NCBI RefSeq assembly: GCF_015163665.1
Contig: NZ_JADEUG010000015.1
Span: 27,278 to 91,277 of the forward strand
DNA: 64,000 nucleotides
Source of the DNA: Xenorhabdus sp. BG5
Lineage (GTDB): Bacteria > Pseudomonadota > Gammaproteobacteria > Enterobacterales > Enterobacteriaceae
Reading direction: 5' to 3'
Below, one piece after another: positions 1-9,583 of this stretch. The translations under genes were made by a program, and so were the position numbers. The notes under the pieces are model-generated. The model saw only the letters and a program-made list of their open reading frames with translations, made no database searches and was not told the DNA's origin. How positions within the stretch are numbered: the first letter of the stretch is position 1; every line of letters starts with the position of its first letter.

Positions 1-3000
1 CTTAATCACAGCGCCGGCTAATGGTATCAACACCTTCTTCTCGCTGTCATACCGATAGCCATTGCCCTTGTAAGCCTTGTCGAGCATATCGAAGTAACGA
101 CCTACTGCTTTCGCATCCTCCGCAACGGCACCAAACGCTTGCGCCAGCGCGGTAAAGCCCACGGCAAGCCCGCCTAGGAGCACGCCTGCGCCACCCAATA
201 CAGCGGAGGCCGTTGAAGCACCAACCATCCCGGCACCCACCCCGGCAGTACCTGTAACGAAGCTGGCCGAATCGAATGCGAGCTGGGTTCCGAACACGGC
301 CTTCTGTGTATCCGTTTCGGCATGGGCTAGCTCATAGGCATCCAACCCAACCAAGGCTCCACCAAGCAGCACACCTATGCCTTCATTGGCAGTATGAGCC
401 AGAGTTGAAGAAAATTGATTGAGTGAGGTTTCAGCAACCACCACTTCACCACGTAATGCCGTGCGCACCAACTCGATAACGTTGGTGGCGTCGTTCACAC
501 CAGCGTGAATCATCTGGGCATAGTTAAGGTAACTGTGGATTTTGAGTGCGGTGGCCAGATCAGGCGAAACATTCTCATGGGCCGCATCATTGCGATTTTT
601 GTCGGCAAACCACTGGATTAGCGTTTGTACTGCAAACCCAGCATTCAGCCCATCAACCGGAGCTGCTTCACCGCCAACGCCATTGAACCGTAACTGCCCG
701 TGTTCAAGGTTAAAATGCTTGCCCAGAGTGAGCATATGTTCATCGACGAAATGGCGGAATTCAAAAACAGTGGCATCGTTACTGCTCACCAAACGCGTCT
801 CCTCTAGGTGATCGCGATTGATGAATTGGACACTATAACGGCCTTCCTCCTGTTCCTTAATGCTGCCAATTACGGGCATCCAACGATGATCAAGATTATG
901 TTCCTGAGCCAGCGCTGTAATGGCCTTATCGAATTTTGCTCCCCACTGTTCGGTATCAAGAGTAACCAATGAAGCGCGTAACTGAGCATCCTCGGCAATT
1001 TTCACTTGAGCATTGACTGCTTGCTTGACCCACTGTCGTTGTTCTATCACAGTGGCAAGTTCATCGGGACGGGTTAAATCGGCAACATCTAAGCCATTGC
1101 CTACGGGGACACTTGCCATCTTGACGGGATCGATCTCCACCAGATTGAAGGTAGGTGCAGACTTGCTACCAAACGCACTATAGTGAACAGCCAAGCCACG
1201 CTTCACTAAATGTTTTTCCATCGCACGTAAAAAATTGGCTGAATTATCGAATGCAAATATCCCGAAATTTGGATCATAGAAATAGTAACGACGCCCTTTA
1301 GCGCCGACAGTACTCCCCACCATCATGGCATGGTTTTGGGTATTGAGAGCGAACGTCGAAGTTTCAGTCGCTTCCTGCAACAAAGAAACCACCTTAGATA
1401 AGGTAACCTTCTCTTCCAGCGTTTTTGACGCCTGACTAGCCTCAACATTAGAGTGCAGCCTTGCCAGACTGTTTTTTAGCAGTGTGGAACTGCCTGCCTG
1501 GGGTGAAGCGGCGGCAAAGAAGAGTTTTTCCACCAGACTATTGATACTAGTTTCACCACCATTGGCGAGTGCTACCGCCATAGCTCTGACCAGGGGATAA
1601 CAGCGGCCACCCGATGCGTCCCCAACCAACGACAGATAAAAATCTTGTGGTATCAGACGACTGAAGCTGCTATCGGCCCGCTGAAAGTCTTCGCTGAACA
1701 CCGCTGTCTGTTTCAATACCTTGTCGATATATTCAGCCCGGCTAATTTCGGTAATACGACCGCTCAAAGCCCCCCGCTGTTTAGGGGTAAGCGGGCTGTC
1801 AAGAAACAGTTTTTTCATCTCCAGGATTGACATTCCATCGTTAAAACCTGGGATGGTAGTATCCTGAAAGTTCTGTAAGCCATCGGTAAATTCCGTGCTC
1901 CTCGACCCATTTCGCTGGTAAGCTTCGACAATAGCATAACGCTCGCCCACGTTATAATCGTGTTCCTGTCCACCTTGGAGAGAGGTATCATCAATCTGCA
2001 CTACTGCATCTGTACCGTTTTTGGCCTTGATCTGCTGCCACAACCAGCTTTGTTCCACAGAAAACACTTCACGCAAAACTGAATCGTATTGCTCCTTGTA
2101 GTGATCCAGCGTGATATTGATATACCTTATCTTTTCATCAATCCGAGAAATCTCAGAACTGTCTCTGGTTTTTCTTCGCTTTTCATAGAGTGTGTTGCGG
2201 GTATCCACCAACGGCTGAGTTTCTGCTCCGACCGCGGCCTGGACCTGGTCACGCAACTTAATCCACCCAGCAATTGCCGGATGATGAGGAGAAAATTCTC
2301 CTTGTTCATATACACCATCCGAGATCCCTTCAACTGACACACTAAAGTCTGTAGCCGCCTTTTTCAGTTTTTGATGGATCTCCTCACGATAAGTGGCAAA
2401 TTGGGCCTTACTACGCTCAGTCGCTTGACTGTCAGCTTCCTGAATTAATATGGGTTCCTCACCACGACGCAATGTCGGCCAAATATTCTGACCTTCTCGC
2501 TGATACTCCTGACGTTGGAACACTAATTGCCATTTACCCTCAACGTATTGCATGTAGGCCGCGGCGAGACCTTCAGCGGTGTTTGCTACCTGATAATCCT
2601 TAAAATCCACTGCCATGACCACGTTATCATATAGCAGCGAACTGTTGACCCGTCCGTCGTGATAGACTCGGTAAGTATCAGTATCAAGGTCGGTCACCAC
2701 CAGTGAACATCCCGACAACGATCCCGTGAACAGAAAACTTCCCGGAATGGGATGTTTGGGAATATCTACATAGGCCGGCAACGCATTAGCCTGGTTTGCA
2801 CCGTTATAGCCAAGGAAATAGGCTGGCACGCTGTTAGCATTACTACCGGCTATCTCATTCGGGCTTCGATCAGCGTATTCAATCTCGTATAAGCCTGACT
2901 TAACTTTCACCAATTTGGCGTTTCCCTCTGTCGGGAGTCGCCCTGCTCTAACCAATGTCTCGGCACTGATAGTGTTGGATTTTGCAAATAATTCAGGATT

Positions 3001-3087
3001 GATAGCAAACTGCTGGATATCAGCACTGCCCTGACGGGATACCGCCTGAGCGGGCGCAAGCAGTGATGGGTAGCTGTTATTGGGCAT
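1..3087 (-). CDS. Large secreted toxin, N-terminal part (C58-like peptidase + TcdA/TcdB-type pore domain)
   Basis: This open frame runs from an ATG at 3087 (preceded by AAGGAG) to the left edge without a stop, so at least 1029 residues are present and the C-terminus is missing. Residues about 490-610 contain a candidate cysteine-peptidase triad: Cys496 in GGRCYPL, His586 in NHAMMVG and Asp605 in FYDPNFG. That spacing and context resemble C58/YopT-like domains known in LifA/Efa1 and PaTox-type toxins. Residues from about 890 onward are glycine- and alanine-rich hydrophobic segments followed by AKAVGRYFDMLDKAYKGNGY, which resembles the TcdA/TcdB pore-forming domain also found in Mcf and FitD. 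It is the last visible gene of an operon with an ABC-HlyD-ABC transporter, so type I secretion is likely. Whether it carries C-terminal RTX repeats or further effector domains cannot be seen. It is a toxin with high probability; the exact family name is inference. Confidence 0.8.
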   Translation of the reverse strand, partial: MPNNSYPSLLAPAQAVSRQGSADIQQFAINPELFAKSNTISAETLVRAGRLPTEGNAKLVKVKSGLYEIEYADRSPNEIAGSNANSVPAYFLGYNGANQANALPAYVDIPKHPIPGSFLFTGSLSGCSLVVTDLDTDTYRVYHDGRVNSSLLYDNVVMAVDFKDYQVANTAEGLAAAYMQYVEGKWQLVFQRQEYQREGQNIWPTLRRGEEPILIQEADSQATERSKAQFATYREEIHQKLKKAATDFSVSVEGISDGVYEQGEFSPHHPAIAGWIKLRDQVQAAVGAETQPLVDTRNTLYEKRRKTRDSSEISRIDEKIRYINITLDHYKEQYDSVLREVFSVEQSWLWQQIKAKNGTDAVVQIDDTSLQGGQEHDYNVGERYAIVEAYQRNGSRSTEFTDGLQNFQDTTIPGFNDGMSILEMKKLFLDSPLTPKQRGALSGRITEISRAEYIDKVLKQTAVFSEDFQRADSSFSRLIPQDFYLSLVGDASGGRCYPLVRAMAVALANGGETSINSLVEKLFFAAASPQAGSSTLLKNSLARLHSNVEASQASKTLEEKVTLSKVVSLLQEATETSTFALNTQNHAMMVGSTVGAKGRRYYFYDPNFGIFAFDNSANFLRAMEKHLVKRGLAVHYSAFGSKSAPTFNLVEIDPVKMASVPVGNGLDVADLTRPDELATVIEQRQWVKQAVNAQVKIAEDAQLRASLVTLDTEQWGAKFDKAITALAQEHNLDHRWMPVIGSIKEQEEGRYSVQFINRDHLEETRLVSSNDATVFEFRHFVDEHMLTLGKHFNLEHGQLRFNGVGGEAAPVDGLNAGFAVQTLIQWFADKNRNDAAHENVSPDLATALKIHSYLNYAQMIHAGVNDATNVIELVRTALRGEVVVAETSLNQFSSTLAHTANEGIGVLLGGALVGLDAYELAHAETDTQKAVFGTQLAFDSASFVTGTAGVGAGMVGASTASAVLGGAGVLLGGLAVGFTALAQAFGAVAEDAKAVGRYFDMLDKAYKGNGYRYDSEKKVLIPLAGAVIK

Positions 3088-3126
3088 GAACACTTCTCCT
3101 TATAAAAAAAATCCTACTGATGCTCT

Positions 3127-5292
3127 TTACGGGGTTACTTTCTCTTTCATCTGCAAGGCCCACAACCGGGCATAGAGTCCGCCCATGGTAAGCAATTGCT
3201 CGTGGCTGCCCTGCTCAACGACTTGCCCCTGATCGAGTACCAAAATTCGATCAGCATGGCGCAAGGTATTGAGGCGATGAGCAACACTGATCACAGTGCG
3301 ACCTTGAGCAATGTGCTGCAAGTTAGCTATCACCGCCGCTTCCGATTCATAATCCAAGGCACTCGTGGCCTCATCCAGTAGCAGAATACCTGGATTAGTC
3401 AGCAAGGCTCTGGCCAGAGCAATGCGCTGACGCTGTCCACCAGACAGGAGCACGCCCCTCTCACCTACCTGAGTGCTGTATCCCTGTGGCAGGTGGCGAA
3501 TAAATTCGTCTGCCCCAGCCAACGTTGCTACCTGAATCATTTCGGCATCACTGGCTTGCGGCCGACATTGGCGGATGTTTTCTGCGACCGAGCCTGAAAA
3601 CAGTAAACTCTCTTGGGGTACGACACTCATGTTGCGACGCAGCTCCACCGGATCTGTAATCGACAGGTCGATCCCATCCACTAAGACTTGCCCGTGTTGG
3701 GGTATATAAAGGCGCTGTAACAACCGCGTCAGGGTGGATTTGCCCGAACCTGATGGCCCTGTAATCCCAACAAATTCACCAGGTCTAATTTCGATATTGA
3801 GGTTACGTAATACTTCCTGACCTTCCTCGCTGTAGCGAAAACGCACACCTTTGAAGCTCACTCCACCTTGCAATCTGGGGATTGAAGCCAGACCACCGCT
3901 ACCGTTTTCTCCCTCTTCATCGAGGATGTCACCGAGCCGGTTCAGTGAGATTAAAGCATGTTGAAAGTCCTGCCAGACCTGAGCTAAGCGTAGGATCGGT
4001 TGGGTAACGTGCTCAGAAAGCATATTAAAGGCCACCAGCTCCCCCAGACTGAGTTTCCCCTCCATCACCATAATAGCTCCCCACCACAGTAGCAGGGCGG
4101 AGGTCAGTTTCTGGATCAGCCCTATCCCCTGTCCGGCGAGGAGTCCTGCCACTTTGGCACGAAACGAGGAACGAACAAACGCAGATAGCTGGTGCTCCCA
4201 ACGGCGCGCGAAACCCGCCTCAGTAGCGCTGGTCTTAATCGTTTCAATGCCGGTCACTGATTCGATCAGGAAAGCGGTGTTATCAGCCTTTAACTCATAT
4301 TCCCGCAATACACGGGCACGCAGCACAGGTCCAACTACCATCCAGAACAGGAAATAGAGCACCAGAGAGCCAAGTACCAGCCATGTTAGCTCAGGGGCAT
4401 AGAAGAACATCACCGCCACAAACAAGCCGACAAAGGCCAAATCCAGTACCATCGTCAGGGCCGAACCGGTAAGAAACTGTTGTATCTGGCTCATTTCACG
4501 CACTCTGGCGATGATTTCTCCCGTCTGACGCTGCCGGAAATAGTCCATTGGCAGAGCGATTAAGTGCTGATAGAGACGACTGGAAAGCTCAGCGTTGACT
4601 TTACTGGCAAGGTTAGCGAACAGCCAGGAACGGAGAAAACTATAAACAGGCTCGCACACGGCCAAAATAAGCATGGCAAATCCGAGCACCTGTAAACTTG
4701 ACAGACTGCGGCTGACCAGAACCCTATCGATCACATTCTCGAACAACATGGGGGTGACTAAGGCAATCAACTGTAGCATCAAAGACACGAGGAGCACGTT
4801 TCTGAACTGGGCGGCATGTTTACGAATGGAAGGCATAAACCAGCCAAAGCCGAACTTCTGTCGTTTCGGTTGCTCAGCCGCCTCCGCCAGTAACACAACC
4901 CTGCCTTGCCAATGGTCGGCGAGAATAGTCCGGGGATAGTACTTCTCTTTACCCAAGTTTGGCTGATACAAGACAACAAACTCGCCTTCAACCCTTTCCA
5001 GTACTAACCATCCCTGTTCTGTATCCAATAAGACAGGCAGGGGAAGATGTTCGAGACGGCTCATCTCTGTGGTGATATAGCGAGCCCTCAAACCGATCCA
5101 CTGGGCACAACGGCAAAGATCTTGGTAGTCCGTGCTCCCTTGAGTGCGTCCGAGACGGTGACTCAATAACTTCGGCTCCACCGCCACATTGAAATGGCGG
5201 GCGGCGTAGGCCAGAGCCAAAAGCCCACTATCTACGACGGTGGACTCGTCTCCGCCAGATGGCTCTAATAGGGTAGATTCGATAGTTGGCAT
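3127..5292 (-). CDS. Type I secretion ABC transporter (RtxE/HlyB-like)
   Basis: This 721-residue protein has the layout of toxin-exporting ABC transporters. A degenerate C39-like N-terminal domain without the catalytic cysteine spans about residues 1-130. A six-helix membrane domain covers about 155-440, and an ATPase domain follows with Walker A GPSGSGKST, signature LSGGQRQR, Walker B ILLLDEAT and the switch histidine in SVAHR. Its ATG overlaps the stop of the HlyD-type gene (TAATG), so translation is coupled. In Vibrio MARTX loci the exporter is an ABC-HlyD-ABC set (RtxB, RtxD, RtxE) whose two ATPases form a heterodimer. The same order here, directly before a large toxin gene, supports that assignment. 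The toxin gene starts 39 bases downstream. Confidence 0.9.
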   Translation of the reverse strand: MPTIESTLLEPSGGDESTVVDSGLLALAYAARHFNVAVEPKLLSHRLGRTQGSTDYQDLCRCAQWIGLRARYITTEMSRLEHLPLPVLLDTEQGWLVLERVEGEFVVLYQPNLGKEKYYPRTILADHWQGRVVLLAEAAEQPKRQKFGFGWFMPSIRKHAAQFRNVLLVSLMLQLIALVTPMLFENVIDRVLVSRSLSSLQVLGFAMLILAVCEPVYSFLRSWLFANLASKVNAELSSRLYQHLIALPMDYFRQRQTGEIIARVREMSQIQQFLTGSALTMVLDLAFVGLFVAVMFFYAPELTWLVLGSLVLYFLFWMVVGPVLRARVLREYELKADNTAFLIESVTGIETIKTSATEAGFARRWEHQLSAFVRSSFRAKVAGLLAGQGIGLIQKLTSALLLWWGAIMVMEGKLSLGELVAFNMLSEHVTQPILRLAQVWQDFQHALISLNRLGDILDEEGENGSGGLASIPRLQGGVSFKGVRFRYSEEGQEVLRNLNIEIRPGEFVGITGPSGSGKSTLTRLLQRLYIPQHGQVLVDGIDLSITDPVELRRNMSVVPQESLLFSGSVAENIRQCRPQASDAEMIQVATLAGADEFIRHLPQGYSTQVGERGVLLSGGQRQRIALARALLTNPGILLLDEATSALDYESEAAVIANLQHIAQGRTVISVAHRLNTLRHADRILVLDQGQVVEQGSHEQLLTMGGLYARLWALQMKEKVTP

Positions 5293-6677
5293 TATCGTTC
5301 CTTCAATGCTTCGGACTGGTACTGTTGCAACGGACTGATCAGGTAGTCGATCACCCGCCTATCGCCGGTACGGATTTCGGCGGTAACACTCATACCTGCT
5401 TGTAATGGGACTTCACGCTCATCCACGGCAATAGAGGTTCGTTCCATTCGCACCCGCGCCGGGAATACCAGCCCCAGTTGCTCATCCTTAACTGCATCCT
5501 TAGAGACATGAGCCACCTTGCCCCGTACAGTGCCATAACGGGTATAAGGGAAAGCATCGACCTTAATTTCTACCGGCTGACCTGCGTGCACAAATCCCAC
5601 ATCTTTGTTCAAGACCATCACTTCGGCTTCAAACAGAGTATCATCAGGTACGATCACCATTAGTTGTTGGGCCGATTGCACTACGCCCCCCCGCGTGTGG
5701 ATCGCCAATTGCTGCACCACCCCATCGACAGGTGCTCGCAGGGTATACAATCGCAACCTTTCTCGAGTTTTAATTAACTGCTGTGCCATAACAGCAATTG
5801 CAGCCTGAGTTTCATTCAACTGGTCATAATATTCACGTTTGATCTTAGCCAGGTAGCGCTCTCGGCTTTCCTGTAATCCCTGATATTGTTCTTCAAGGAC
5901 AGCCAATTCGGCATGTTGTTGAGAAAGAGAACGTTCTACCTCCAGTCTTTCTTTCTCTTGCCCCAGTAACTCAACTTTTGATAACAGCTTTTTGGTAGCC
6001 AGAATCCGGTGCGCGTCAAGACGTACCTTGATATTGGCTGCAAGATCCGCTAATGCAGAGATGTCGGCACGACGGGCGTACTGGTTCGCTTGGTTAACCT
6101 TCATTTCGCCATCCAGACTGTCTAGATTGGCAACCACTTCTTTCCAGATACTCGCCAAATGCTCTTTCGCTTGCATGGCCTGTGCGGGCGGCATACTTTG
6201 CGGAACCACGAAATTTGCGATAGGTGCATCGGTCAGCAGGGCCTGTAACCTCGCCTGCGCCAACTGTTTGAAGTTCAGCTGCTCCTGCAACTCCTTCAAT
6301 TCAGCTTCAACGCCTAGGGGGTTGAGTGTAATAAGTACATCGCCCGCTTTTACTCTCTGGCCATCACGAACCAATATCTCTGCAATTTCACCGGCCTCAA
6401 CGGGCTGAATTACCTTCGAATTGCTGGACACAAGTAATTTTCCCACAGCATTAGCATGGATATCCAGACGACCAACAATTGACCAGATCAAAGCGATTAG
6501 CAGTAACAGCGTCAGCGCCCCCGCAGTGAGCCTTGCCCAAGGTGCTGGAGGGCGTTCGACGATCTCCAGGTAGCCGGGTTGAAACTCGTACTCGTCACGG
6601 GTACGCTTTGGTGCCTTGGGTGCATAACGTTCCTGACGCCAGGCCAAAAGTGCGGTTTTCAGATGGTTAAACAACAT
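5292..6677 (-). CDS. HlyD-family periplasmic adaptor of the toxin exporter
   Basis: This is the membrane-fusion subunit (461 residues) linking the inner-membrane ABC transporter to an outer-membrane channel. It has a short cytoplasmic N-terminus, one membrane segment (near LTAGALTLLLLIALIWSIVG), a lipoyl half-domain (KVIQPVEAGEIAEILVRDG), a long coiled coil, a second lipoyl half (YTLRAPVDGVVQQL) and a beta-barrel region. I chose the ATG at 6677 over an upstream one at 6731 because AGGAGG lies 8 bases before it and it overlaps the stop of the preceding gene (TGATG). The TolC partner is not in the window. Confidence 0.9.
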   Translation of the reverse strand: MLFNHLKTALLAWRQERYAPKAPKRTRDEYEFQPGYLEIVERPPAPWARLTAGALTLLLLIALIWSIVGRLDIHANAVGKLLVSSNSKVIQPVEAGEIAEILVRDGQRVKAGDVLITLNPLGVEAELKELQEQLNFKQLAQARLQALLTDAPIANFVVPQSMPPAQAMQAKEHLASIWKEVVANLDSLDGEMKVNQANQYARRADISALADLAANIKVRLDAHRILATKKLLSKVELLGQEKERLEVERSLSQQHAELAVLEEQYQGLQESRERYLAKIKREYYDQLNETQAAIAVMAQQLIKTRERLRLYTLRAPVDGVVQQLAIHTRGGVVQSAQQLMVIVPDDTLFEAEVMVLNKDVGFVHAGQPVEIKVDAFPYTRYGTVRGKVAHVSKDAVKDEQLGLVFPARVRMERTSIAVDEREVPLQAGMSVTAEIRTGDRRVIDYLISPLQQYQSEALKER

Positions 6678-8806
6678 CACACCACCTCCTGCCGCAGTTC
6701 CTGTTGCAACTGCCACAGTCTGGCGTAGCAACCTCCCTTCGCCAGCAACTGGTGATGGCTGCCCGATTCAGTGATCTGGCCCTGTTCTATCGTGATGATG
6801 CGATCACAGTCACGCACCGTAGACAGGCGGTGAGCAATGGTGATAACGGTGCGTCCCTGAGAAATCTCAGCCATGTTGGCCTGGATTAAGGCTTGAGACT
6901 CATCATCAAGGGCGCTTGTCGCCTCGTCAAAAATCAAAATCTTGGGATTAGCCATCAGCGCCCGAGCGATAGCAATGCGTTGGCGCTGCCCTCCAGACAG
7001 AGAACTACCTGCTTCAGCCAGCACAGTGTCATAACCCAGAGGCAACTGGAGGACAAAATCATGAGCACCTGCTAATTTGGCAGCAGCTATCACGTCCTCC
7101 AACGAAGCAGTGGGATCCTTGAGTGCAATATTATGGCGCACACTGCGGTTAAACAGGTAATTCTCCTGCAATACGACACCGATCTGGCTACGCAGGCAGG
7201 TAGGATTGAGTTGATGCAGAGGAATACCATCGATCAAGATCTCTCCTCCATCTGGAACATAAAGTCTCTGTAGCAGGCGGGCCAGAGTACTTTTTCCTGA
7301 GCCGGAAGGACCAACTATTCCCAAAGACTCGCCGGCCTTGATATGCAGAGTGATCCCTTTCAGTACAGGCTCTTGATCGGGTTGATAACGGAACACCAAA
7401 TTACGCAGCTGTAAATCACCGTTGAGCGGCGTCTGGGGATAAATATCCCCCTGTGCCTGCTCAACAGGCAGGTTGAGCATGTCGCCAAGCTTGTCAACAG
7501 CGACTCTGGTCAGGACAAACTGCTGCCACATATCGATCATCTTAGCGATAGGCTGGCTGATGTGTGACACCATCATATTGAACGCGATTAGCTGACCAAT
7601 GGTAAGCTCCAGAGCAATAACCTTGTTCGCTCCTAACCAGATAATCCCGACACTCGTTACCTTCTGTAGCAACATCACCCCGTGGCTGACAAAGCTATTA
7701 AGAACCTGAGTACGGAAACTGGCTGCAACCCTATTTGCGGTCTGAGATTCCCAACGCCGCTGCATATTGGGTTCCATTGCCAGGCTCTTGATGGTTTCGA
7801 CACCGCTAACAGATTCGTTCAAAAAAGAAGTATTGCAGGCCGCAGTCTGGAACTGCTGTTCAATCCGTTGTTGCAGCGGTTTTGAACTCAACCAGGCCAG
7901 CAAGAAATAGAGAGGCAATAACGCCAGTACCACGCAAGTCAGAGGCCATGACAGCCAGGCCATGACTCCGAAGAAGATAAAAGTGAAGGCAACATCTACG
8001 CATAAGGTCAGCATAGAGCCAGTCAAAAAGTCACGAATACTATCAAGCTCTTGTACCCGAGTGATAATAGAACCTACCTGACGGTGTTTGAAGTAGAGCA
8101 GAGGCAACCCCAGCAAATGCCGGAATAATTTAACACCCAAGGCAATATCGATACGGTTAGCGGTATGAGCGAACAGGTATTCACGCAACCCTCGGAGTAT
8201 CACCTCGAACACTCCTACCACTATTAGCACGATCACCAGCACATCCAGAGTAGACAATGCCCTGTGTACCAGCACCTTATCCATCACTACCTGGAAAAGC
8301 AAAGGCGCCACAAGCGCGAGTAGTTGCAGCATCAGGGAGAAAATCAGCACCTCACCGAGGAGGTGACGGTGATGAATAAAGGCAGGAATAAACCAGGAAA
8401 CATCAAACCTGTGGCAACCCTCCCGCAACTGGATTACTTCGCAACTCCATCTGGCTTCAAGCTCATCAATAGGGAGTACTTCAGGTGAAGCGGAATAAGG
8501 AGATTGGATCAGCGCCTGATCAGGAGAAAGGCGTACTAATACAACAAATCCTCCCTGTTTGTCTCGAAAAGCCAAAGGTAGCTGTTTTGGTGTTAGCTGA
8601 TGGAATTTTAAACGGCATAATGCCATATCAACATTATGTATTTTACCGTATTCTTTTACTGCAAATTTCAGCTTGCTATCAGAGGACAAAGAAGGCGTTT
8701 CTTGAGCGTCACCTTTAATCAACTGCAACAATAATCGACAACAGTCAAAGGCAGAAGACAACGTATCGGCAGATATATTGCCCTTATCAATCGTAGCACC
8801 CATCAT
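6677..8806 (-). CDS. Type I secretion ABC transporter (RtxB/HlyB-like), first gene of the toxin operon
   Basis: The 709 residues form a degenerate peptidase C39-like N-terminal domain (about 1-140, no catalytic cysteine), a transmembrane domain (about 155-430) and an ATPase domain. The ATPase has Walker A GPSGSGKST, signature LSGGQRQR, Walker B ILIFDEAT and switch histidine in TIAHR. It is paralogous to the second ABC gene of the operon, and the two probably form a heterodimer as RtxB/RtxE do. It is the first gene after a 500-base AT-rich upstream region holding a candidate Fur box. Two adjacent ATGs (8806, 8803) are possible starts and neither has a strong ribosome binding site. Confidence 0.9.
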   Translation of the reverse strand: MMGATIDKGNISADTLSSAFDCCRLLLQLIKGDAQETPSLSSDSKLKFAVKEYGKIHNVDMALCRLKFHQLTPKQLPLAFRDKQGGFVVLVRLSPDQALIQSPYSASPEVLPIDELEARWSCEVIQLREGCHRFDVSWFIPAFIHHRHLLGEVLIFSLMLQLLALVAPLLFQVVMDKVLVHRALSTLDVLVIVLIVVGVFEVILRGLREYLFAHTANRIDIALGVKLFRHLLGLPLLYFKHRQVGSIITRVQELDSIRDFLTGSMLTLCVDVAFTFIFFGVMAWLSWPLTCVVLALLPLYFLLAWLSSKPLQQRIEQQFQTAACNTSFLNESVSGVETIKSLAMEPNMQRRWESQTANRVAASFRTQVLNSFVSHGVMLLQKVTSVGIIWLGANKVIALELTIGQLIAFNMMVSHISQPIAKMIDMWQQFVLTRVAVDKLGDMLNLPVEQAQGDIYPQTPLNGDLQLRNLVFRYQPDQEPVLKGITLHIKAGESLGIVGPSGSGKSTLARLLQRLYVPDGGEILIDGIPLHQLNPTCLRSQIGVVLQENYLFNRSVRHNIALKDPTASLEDVIAAAKLAGAHDFVLQLPLGYDTVLAEAGSSLSGGQRQRIAIARALMANPKILIFDEATSALDDESQALIQANMAEISQGRTVITIAHRLSTVRDCDRIITIEQGQITESGSHHQLLAKGGCYARLWQLQQELRQEVV

Positions 8807-9333
8807 GTGATTCCATTCTCATGTTATTGGAAAAAACATATTAGTAAGATGGTTAATCCACATTAACTAACGATATCTATCGTGGCTGTGGAAGAAATTT
8901 TTTATAGTCAAAATAACTAAAAGGTATGATCACCATTGATGATAATTATCAATACTATAATTATTGCCAACATCAATCCAGAAAAATAATTACATTTAAA
9001 ATCAATGATTTAATTTAAAGTGATGATGTTTGTTATTGGATTGTTTTTTATTTTTGCCTGTTTTGTATCTAAATATGATGCAATAAATAAACCTCGAAGA
9101 GACTATTTATTGGCAGGGAAATTCATGAAAGATATAAATCAGCAATAATCATCATGTCCTGCTACAGGAAGCTATATAACATCACCTTGTACCAGATAGG
9201 TTGGATATATGATGATGATTAAACAACGATTGAACGCCCTTCTTCATTACATTGATGAGGAAATTGCAAATTTCTAATTTTTTGTTTAATTACAAATAGA
9301 TATATAGATTACCGTCTGTATCTATCTTTGATA
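8807..9333. other. AT-rich upstream region of the toxin operon
   Basis: No convincing gene is present. It holds the candidate Fur box and presumably the leftward operon promoter. A 22-codon frame on the plus strand at 9209-9277 begins with three ATG codons and reads KQRLNALLHYIDEEIAN, which resembles the first helix of AraC-family regulators, and then stops. It may be a remnant of a regulator gene, but this is weak. Confidence 0.4.
8937..8951. promoter_or_regulatory. Candidate Fur box upstream of the toxin operon
   Basis: TGATGATAATTATCA matches the 7-1-7 Fur operator model (TGATAAT-N-ATTATCA) at 14 of 15 positions. It lies 131 bases upstream of the first transporter gene, so iron limitation would be expected to induce toxin and exporter. 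Regulation itself is inference. Confidence 0.5.
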
Positions 9334-9351
9334 TGCAATACACATTGCAAT
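9334..9351. repeat. Putative attachment site, left copy (18-bp direct repeat)
   Basis: TGCAATACACATTGCAAT occurs here and identically at 25642-25659. The core contains an inverted repeat (TGCAAT-ACAC-ATTGCA), as many tyrosine-recombinase core sites do. The distal copy lies 21 bases from the integrase start codon. The two copies enclose a 16.3-kb element. Confidence 0.75.
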
Positions 9352-9583
9352 GCACAATGATTTTATGAAAAGCGTAAATGAAATGAAGTCAGTACACTAA
9401 ATACCTTGAGCTAATGACTGCCGACGAATGACAAATGTCGTATTCAGTGGGATGTTGTATCAAAAGTACATCAATTTATTATTAAGTTAGAGATATTCAC
9501 ATTAGGTAATAGAATATTGAGTCAGCTATACACCTCGCTATACAATGTGTATTCATTCTCACCCGCTTAATACAAGAGATCAC

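Noticed and set aside
9209..9277. AraC-like 22-codon frame
   Set aside because: Too short to call a gene or a certain remnant; mentioned only as a hint about the region's history.
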